A stretch of DNA of 27,584 bases from Sperchopsis tessellata (taxonomy: Eukaryota > Arthropoda > Insecta > Coleoptera > Hydrophilidae). A program made the translations under genes and the position numbers. The notes beneath the pieces are model-generated. The model was not told where the DNA came from. It saw only the letters and a program-made list of their open reading frames with translations, and did no database searches. Positions 22,203 to 27,584 of the stretch are shown here, one piece after another; positions within the stretch are counted from its first letter, which is position 1; every line of letters begins with the position of its first letter. The DNA lies in assembly GCA_033557685.1 (NCBI GenBank), contig JAWQRN010000635.1:1-27584 (forward strand), in the 5' to 3' direction.

Positions 22203-22420
22203 TTATGGCAACACACAGTGTTTATGTTCTATTTGTGACATCATGGGTAGTAGCAATTCTTAGTTATGGTGCATTCTATCTTGAAGTTACTATAAATCCC
22301 GTAGAAATTTGGGCAGCTCCAGAAAGTAGAAGTCGAATGGAAAAGGACTTCTTTGACGAAAATTTTGCTCCATTTTATCGAACTGAACAAATTTTCATCA
22401 AAGCTGTTGACATAGATACA
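22203..22420 (+). CDS. NPC1: NPC1 exon, second membrane helix and luminal start
   Basis: The 218-nt exon encodes a hydrophobic helix (VLFVTSWVVAILSYGAFYL) followed by VTINPVEIWAAPESRSRMEK, DFFDENFAPFYRTEQIFI and KAVDID. This is one of the best conserved NPC1 stretches, with the pattern V.TNPV.LW.AP.S....EK..FD..F.PF.RTEQ.. in the family. Acceptor AG at 22201-22202, donor GTAAGT at 22421. Two starting bases complete a Val codon; the exon ends on a codon boundary. The ATG at 22205 is internal. Confidence 0.96.
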
Positions 22421-23258
22421 GTAAGTCTAGATACATAATTTATATGGTTATGGATGTAATTTTTTTTTTTTTCAGAGTTCTATGGTAATTTAGGCAAACA
22501 AAAAGATGTCAGGATTTTCGAAAACAAAATTTTGTGGAAGAGTTAACAATTCTTGCCACCGACATTTTTCCTCCTAGAGAATATGATAAAAAAGATTTTT
22601 ATTGATAAGAATTAGTAGCTTCCTTGGCCGCACATGATTGTATTATTTTGAAGTTTTATTAAATCAAATCTCGAGCAAAGCATCCAAGTCAATATATTAA
22701 ATACAGAAATCAAAAATGAAATGAAAAAAAATTAAAAATAATACATTTGAAGAAAAAGTTAGTAGTGGCTTTATGAAATATTTATGACATGCTGATAGGT
22801 AGACAGAAAATCAGGAGACAAAATTTTAATTGCACTAGGTAGATACATATCAAAATATATGAATTTTGATAAGAAAAAGTTTCTTTGTACCTAATTATTT
22901 TCGTAATTACTCTAATAAATAATAACTAAAGATCAGGAATGCGCATAATGCAACCCGCACAATATAAAGAATGTAAGTTTATTTTACATTGGTGCAATTG
23001 TCTTCACCATAATCACCATGGTAGCTGTCATGTTATTACATTAGATCAATATATTCTTATAGAGCTAGGCTTTTGTCTGTGTATCTGTATTAATAATATC
23101 AATCATGTCCTTAGTATGTCATTCTAATGATGTTAAAATGATTTATTCAATGATTTTCATGTGAATATTTGCCCAATTATTACTTTAAGATAGCTTCAAG
23201 ACTTCGTTTTTATATGTAGCCAGTTGCTATGTATTTTAAATTGTTTATTTGCTTACAG
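22421..23258. other. intron sequence, nothing recognised
   Basis: AT-rich intron of 838 bp. A + strand frame at 22939-23127 has no recognisable domain. It ends in the acceptor tttgcttacag. Confidence 0.5.
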
Positions 23259-23360
23259 ATTGAATACGAGTCAGATACACTTGGAAATATTACTTTAGGA
23301 CCAGTATATAATGTAACGTTTTTACTAGCTGTTTTTGAACTTCAAAAACAAATTGAAGCT
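23259..23360 (+). CDS. NPC1: NPC1 exon, middle luminal domain (first part)
   Basis: The 102-nt exon gives IEYESDTLGNITLGPVYNVT, then FLLAVFELQKQIEA. It equals the family stretch in which F.P......L.EVLDLQ..IE occurs. GNIT and YNVT are N-glycosylation sequons, as expected of a luminal domain. Acceptor AG at 23257-23258, donor GTAAGT at 23361, both boundaries in phase 0. Confidence 0.92.
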
Positions 23361-24253
23361 GTAAGTAATTGTATTATATATTTGATTATGCTTTACATCC
23401 CATGCATTATTGAAGTGATTTAAATGCTTCATAACATAATTGAACGGTTGCTCTTGAAAGCAACAAAATAGCATTTTTTATTAGTTTAAGATTTTGATGA
23501 CTTTTGGATTTATCCTGGCATTTTAAGAACTTTAAATAGCAGCAAATCTTTTGTTATGAATATAAATGATAGACAGAAAATATGAATTTATTACCATACT
23601 ATTATTGCTGTAATCAAAAGTACAAATTTGTTTTAAAATAAAAAATTACGCATGTATATAGTACTATATTGTAAATAGCCAAATTATTAAAATGATCACA
23701 ATTACTTTTATTGCTAGTTGCTTGCCTTCCAAATAGTGATTAGTAAACAGTATTGATTCGTTATATAAGTATTCATTACATTAACAAATACATTTAAAAG
23801 TATCATAAAATGAAATTCTTACATTTGGTTTGACGGATGCATTACTTTCTTTTCATGGCTGGTGCTTGTTTCTCAGAAGAAAATAACTCATAATGATTTC
23901 TTTAATAATTAACAAAAGAGACAGCATTGAGTTCAACAGTTTTGTTAAATGAGTCAAATGTTATGTTAAAAATAATAATCTAAGCTTAATTTTTTCAAAA
24001 TATAAGCAAATTTTACTTATTATAATACTTAAATAATATAAATTGTAAAACTTCCCAACTTATCTTAAACCATCGTTTCAATATCGCCTTTTTTTGCAAA
24101 AACTTTAATTATTGGCTTTCTTTAAGAGCATCTTGCTAAGTAATCAGAAATAATGGTATTAAAGGCAAATTAATTTATTTTTTGGTACATTCCAAATTAT
24201 TATTAATTATTATTAGCCTGCAGCTTTTCTTTTTATACCTGCCCAGATGTGTT
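23361..24253. other. intron sequence, nothing recognised
   Basis: AT-rich, no coding motif seen. Confidence 0.5.
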
Positions 24254-24440
24254 AAATGGCCTTTAAGATTTCAGTTTGTGTTACGTTAAAATACTTAAGG
24301 TCTCTGTAATAAACCTAATAAAATATTCTATAAGTTTTAATTAGCTCAATTTTATAGTTGGTATACTAACAGTTCAAATTTTCTTACTAGTAGGTGGCAT
24401 TTTATACTTCCCCAGGTATGTTTGTGCTCAATATCTTTGA
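24254..24440 (+). repeat. direct repeat, 187 bp, left copy
   Basis: Starts AAATGGCCTTTAAG and ends CAATATCTTTGA. The same sequence recurs at 25868-26054 with about five base changes and no gap (offset 1614). It lies in the intron 90 bp before the exon at 24531. No inverted ends or coding signal were seen, so it may be a local duplication or two copies of an unknown dispersed repeat. Confidence 0.9.
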
Positions 24441-24530
24441 AGTATAGGAAGTGAAATAATAACATTGATTTCGTACATCTCATCTTCATTAATTTTTTAT
24501 TAGGAAGATTACTATGTTTTATAATTTCAG

Positions 24531-24721
24531 ATAGGTAATGGAGAAGATTGGTCACTAGAAAAAATATGTTTTTCACCAATGACTAATGTATTCACTGGAC
24601 CACCCACCATTAGCGCATGCACAGTACAATCATTACTTGGATATTTTGGAAATAGTATGGATACATTTTTGGATGAAGTAACAAATGAAACATATGTTGA
24701 AACCATAATGAAATGTGCCAA
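24531..24721 (+). CDS. NPC1: NPC1 exon, middle luminal domain (second part)
   Basis: The 191-nt exon encodes IGNGEDWSLEKICFSPMTNV, then CTVQSLLGYFGNSMDTFLDE and a last stretch ending IMKCA. It follows the NPC1 pattern L.DICL.PL.....C...S.L.YFQN.....D....C. TNET is a glycosylation sequon. Acceptor AG at 24529-24530; donor GTGAGT at 24722-24727. It ends two bases into a codon, and its length is not a multiple of three. No following exon is found up to the window end. The - strand frames over it are shadows. Confidence 0.94.
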
Positions 24722-24724
24722 GTG

Positions 24725-25289
24725 AGTATATTTTAATCATAATATTGTAGGGTAAGAATTAATATCAAAATATATCAAAAGAATTAGATGATAATAAAAA
24801 AAAGATTTATTTTCATTAACTTATAAGTGGGTCCTCATTATTCTAAAATAAAAATGCTACCAGATTTAATGCTCAAAAGGTTTAAGAACTTCTTAAAGTA
24901 AGCTATTCATTATATATGTATACACGGTTTTACTTAATTTTGATATAATGGTATTGTAACGGAAATAGGACCGTATATCACAGGATACCTGACTGAGAAT
25001 GCAGAAGTATATTTTAATCATAATATTGTAGGGTAAGAATTAATATCAAAATATATCAAAAGAATTAGATGATAATAAAAAAAAGATTTATTTTCATTAA
25101 CTTATAAGTGGGTCCTCATTATTCTAAAATAAAAATGCTACCAGATTTAATGCTCAAAAGGTTTAAGAACTTCTTAAAGTAAGCTATTCATTATATATGT
25201 ATACACGGTTTTACTTAATTTTGATATAATGGTATTGTAACGGAAATAGGACCGTATATCACAGGATACCTGACTGAGAATGCAGAAGT
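24725..25289 (+). repeat. exact tandem duplication, unit 281 bp, two copies
   Basis: Positions 24725-25008 equal 25006-25289 by base-by-base reading, an offset of 281 with a three-base AGT shared at the join. The first copy begins inside the donor GTGAGT of the preceding exon. The second copy starts GCAGAAGTATATT, so it has no usable copy of the donor. The absence of any difference points to a very recent event or an assembly error. Confidence 0.95.
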
Positions 25290-25867
25290 TTAAATATTCA
25301 GTTCAGACAAGTTGCTCAAAAGGATAAATGTTTTTTAGATAAAGAAACTCACTAGACAAGTGAAGTTTGCAGCTCAATTGCAAAATCCTGCTGTACAATA
25401 TTGAACTACTAATACCTTTTTAATAAGCCATTCAAGGAAAGTCAAACTGCAGTAATATAGATTGAAATAAACCAGATAAATAGTGACACTTAAGTCTATA
25501 AGAACTGATAATATACCTGTGAAATGGGGAGGGATTGCCGCTGTAACACATTATTATGATAAATATATTTGAAAAAGTAGAACCACAGATGTATTAAAAA
25601 CAGGCAAGCTATTATTAGTATTATTATACAACAATAAGCAGCATAGCTGATGATTTTTTGCTGTAAGCACTTAAAATTACATCAGATTTTCACTGCAAAC
25701 TACCACTGAGGTAATGCACTGGGGCACAATTCACAGTTGTTACTTCCTTGTTTTTAAATGTGTTAACGCTTGGAGCTTTGATAGGTTCTTCCCACAGAGC
25801 ATTCTACTAGTTTTCTTAGGAAGTTTTTATTGCAATTGTTGTGCAATGCTCATTATTAAATTTTTTG
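25290..25867. other. intron sequence, nothing recognised
   Basis: AT-rich sequence between the tandem duplication and the right copy of the 187-bp repeat. An open frame at 25714-25911 runs into the repeat and shows no domain. Confidence 0.45.
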
Positions 25868-26054
25868 AAATGGCCTTTAAGATTTCAGTTTGTGTTACGT
25901 TAAAATACTAAAGGTCTCTGTAATAAACCTAATTAAATATTCTATAAGTTTTAATTAGGTCAATTTTATAGTTGGTATATTAACAGTTCAAATTTTCTTA
26001 CTACTAGGTGGCATTTTATACTTCCCCAGGTATGTTTGTGCTCAATATCTTTGA
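25868..26054 (+). repeat. direct repeat, 187 bp, right copy
   Basis: Second copy of the sequence at 24254-24440, about 97% identical. The two copies enclose the NPC1 exon at 24531 and the 281-bp duplication. Confidence 0.9.
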
Positions 26055-27206
26055 CAGAGTATGGACAATTGTTGATTTGTTAGAAAATTGCTTTTGTATC
26101 AGGTAGATTAAAGTATTGTCCCACTCTTTGTTATGTTTACCTTCCATTTCAAGTTCAAGTTTTCAAGTATGTTATATTAGTTTTTATTTCACTATTTCAA
26201 TCACTCTTGTAGGCAATAATATCAAGGCCCCAAAAAATTTAACTCCGAGACTTGCCTATAAAGGCTTTATGTGAATTGATAATGGCTCCACTTGTTTTTA
26301 CCTGATGTGTTTAATTACTCAAAAACCTCCTCAACCACTACAAAAGTTTCCACAAACACCAAAGTGTGGCATGTCATTTTATGTCAAAAGTTTTTTGTAA
26401 TCTAGGTACATTACATTTACTGGATTATTCTCATCAATCTCCCTTGTACAATCATTTGAACCGAAACATTTTAGTAGTTGTGATAGGAAACCATGTTACA
26501 TAGCTGGCAAAGTGTTTTTATTCAACACAGAAACAGTTAATTCCATGGTGATTTTCCATTCACTAATAAAGGTAACATGTTATGTAGGTGTATGGGTCTC
26601 TAAGTTGAATTAAGTTTGAGGAAAAGATTAACATGGTAAGTGAAAACACAATACTGAGAGAATGCTGAAGAGATGTTCTACAGAACAATGAGACAAAAGT
26701 AATAGATGTACCCCAAAAGAAGTGGAAAAGGAAGGAAAAATATGGAAAAGAAGCAGAACAGAGACGAACAATCACTCAGTTTTGCATATGAATGTAAAAA
26801 ATTTACTATGAAAAGTATCATTTTATAAGCGCCATCTCATGTGCGTAGAGAAATCTTGCATTAGTGATATCCGACACAACAAGAAAACTCCGTCTCGAGA
26901 TGAGGATGTAAAACAAAGTTAAAAGTGAACACATTATTTCAACTCATGCGATATAAATAATACGAATGATTCTTGTTAGTAAAAATAGTTACGTTAGAAA
27001 AATAATCGTAGGCATTCGGGGAATAATATTAAAAATAATAATATGCTCAATTTTGTGTATGAATGGGGTATCCAGTGTCGTAGTCAGTTTTGCTGTGTAT
27101 CTTTAGTGGGTTCCAATTCCCAGCCGTACTTAAGAGCACTGGCCGTGTGAAATAGCTATCTATGGCATTGGATACCTCAATCATATACAAAATTGTGTTG
27201 TTTTAA
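26055..27206. other. probable intron, nothing recognised
   Basis: I looked for the next NPC1 exon (a stretch with a GG...P....GG pattern) and did not find it. The sequence before 27207 may contain the 5' part of the mariner element, but I saw no inverted terminal repeat. Confidence 0.4.
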
Positions 27207-27584
27207 ATGTTATGCCAAAATGCGCATGATAATATTTCTATCATATATAAAGACGCCAAATTACAAGCATTGTTGGATGAGGATGCTGCTCAAACGCAAC
27301 AACAACTCGTGGATCAATTATATGTGACACGTTTGAAAGCCATGGGAAAGATCCAGAAGGGTGGAAAATGGATTCCACATGAACTGAATGAAATACAGCA
27401 GGAAAACCAAAAAACCACTTTCGAAATGCTCCTCGTCAGGTACAAAAGAAGATCATTTCTCCATCGAATTGTGACTGGCGATGAAAAATGGATATATTTC
27501 GAGAACCCTAAGCGTAAAAGATCATGGGTAACTCCAAGCAAACCAGCGTCATCGACTGCAAGGCCAAATCGCTATGGACGGAAG
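27207..27584 (+). mobile_element. mariner transposase, N-terminally truncated, runs off the window
   Basis: Mariner transposases cut and paste DNA at TA sites. From 27249 the frame reads KDAKLQALLDEDAAQTQQQL, then RLKAMGKIQKGGKWIPHEL, FEMLLVRYKRRSFLHRIVTG and DEKWIYFENPKRKRSW. The Asp of VTGDEKW (27480-27482) is the first of the catalytic D,D,D triad; the other two lie beyond the window. The first helix-turn-helix is absent: the codons from 27207 to 27248 do not match it. Between YVT and RLKAMGK about seven codons of the second helix-turn-helix are missing in frame. The frame is open to the end with no stop, unlike the retroelements in this window. Confidence 0.92.

Larger units (their letters stand above)
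1193..24721 (+). other. NPC1: NPC1 gene, partial: eight exons and seven introns
   Basis: NPC1 is a multi-pass late-endosomal/lysosomal membrane protein that accepts sterol from NPC2 and exports it; insects have NPC1a and NPC1b forms. I joined eight exons by AG/GT sites and reading phase. The phases at the seven junctions (1+2, 2+1, 0, 1+2, 1+2, 0, 0) all keep one open frame of about 430 residues that follows the NPC1 domain order. Intron lengths are 9161, 4901, 99, 1293, 4776, 838 and 1170 bp, and the transposon relics sit in the three longest. The first exon(s) and about two thirds of the protein, including the sterol-sensing domain, are missing because the window ends. I cannot tell NPC1a from NPC1b from this part. 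Confidence 0.93.

Noticed and set aside
24352..24721. - strand ORFs over the NPC1 exon
   Set aside because: Antisense shadows of the exon and of the intron repeat; no domain.
25290..27206. A ninth NPC1 exon
   Set aside because: No frame with the expected NPC1 sequence after IMKCA and no matching splice phase was found.
27314..27541. - strand ORF of 75 codons
   Set aside because: Antisense of the mariner transposase frame.

Overview
This is an AT-rich animal genome window, most likely from an insect. Its backbone is part of one intron-rich nuclear gene on the + strand: the Niemann-Pick C1 (NPC1) sterol transporter. Eight exons can be placed (1193-1414, 10576-10729, 15631-15757, 15857-16046, 17340-17426, 22203-22420, 23259-23360, 24531-24721). 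Every internal boundary has an AG acceptor and a GT donor, the reading phases join at all seven junctions, and the exons follow the order of the NPC1 protein: N-terminal sterol-binding domain, first membrane helix, cytoplasmic loop, second membrane helix, and the start of the middle luminal domain. Together they make 1291 nt, about 430 residues, roughly a third of a full NPC1. The signal-peptide exon(s) and the later exons, including the sterol-sensing domain, lie outside the window.

The introns carry decayed transposable elements. Intron 1415-10575 (9.2 kb) holds a Ty3/gypsy LTR retrotransposon on the + strand (possible LTR, gag-like piece, protease, RT start, RNase H, integrase) followed by a macro-domain-like segment, and then pieces of a jockey-type LINE on the - strand. 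Intron 10730-15630 holds a short cysteine-containing ORF, a 16-bp minisatellite and two 5'-truncated LINE ends on the + strand. Intron 17427-22202 holds two LINEs placed head to head, each ending in an AATAAA signal and an (ATT)n tail. After exon 24531-24721 comes an exact 281-bp tandem duplication that begins inside the splice donor. A 187-bp direct repeat, about 97% identical, flanks that exon. The right edge (27207-27584) enters a mariner transposase.

I see no bacterial-type operons, no tRNA or rRNA genes and no CRISPR array. The only gene that looks functional is NPC1; all retroelement reading frames are broken or truncated. The most unusual item is the macro domain (OARD1/ALC1-like) relic directly downstream of the gypsy integrase.
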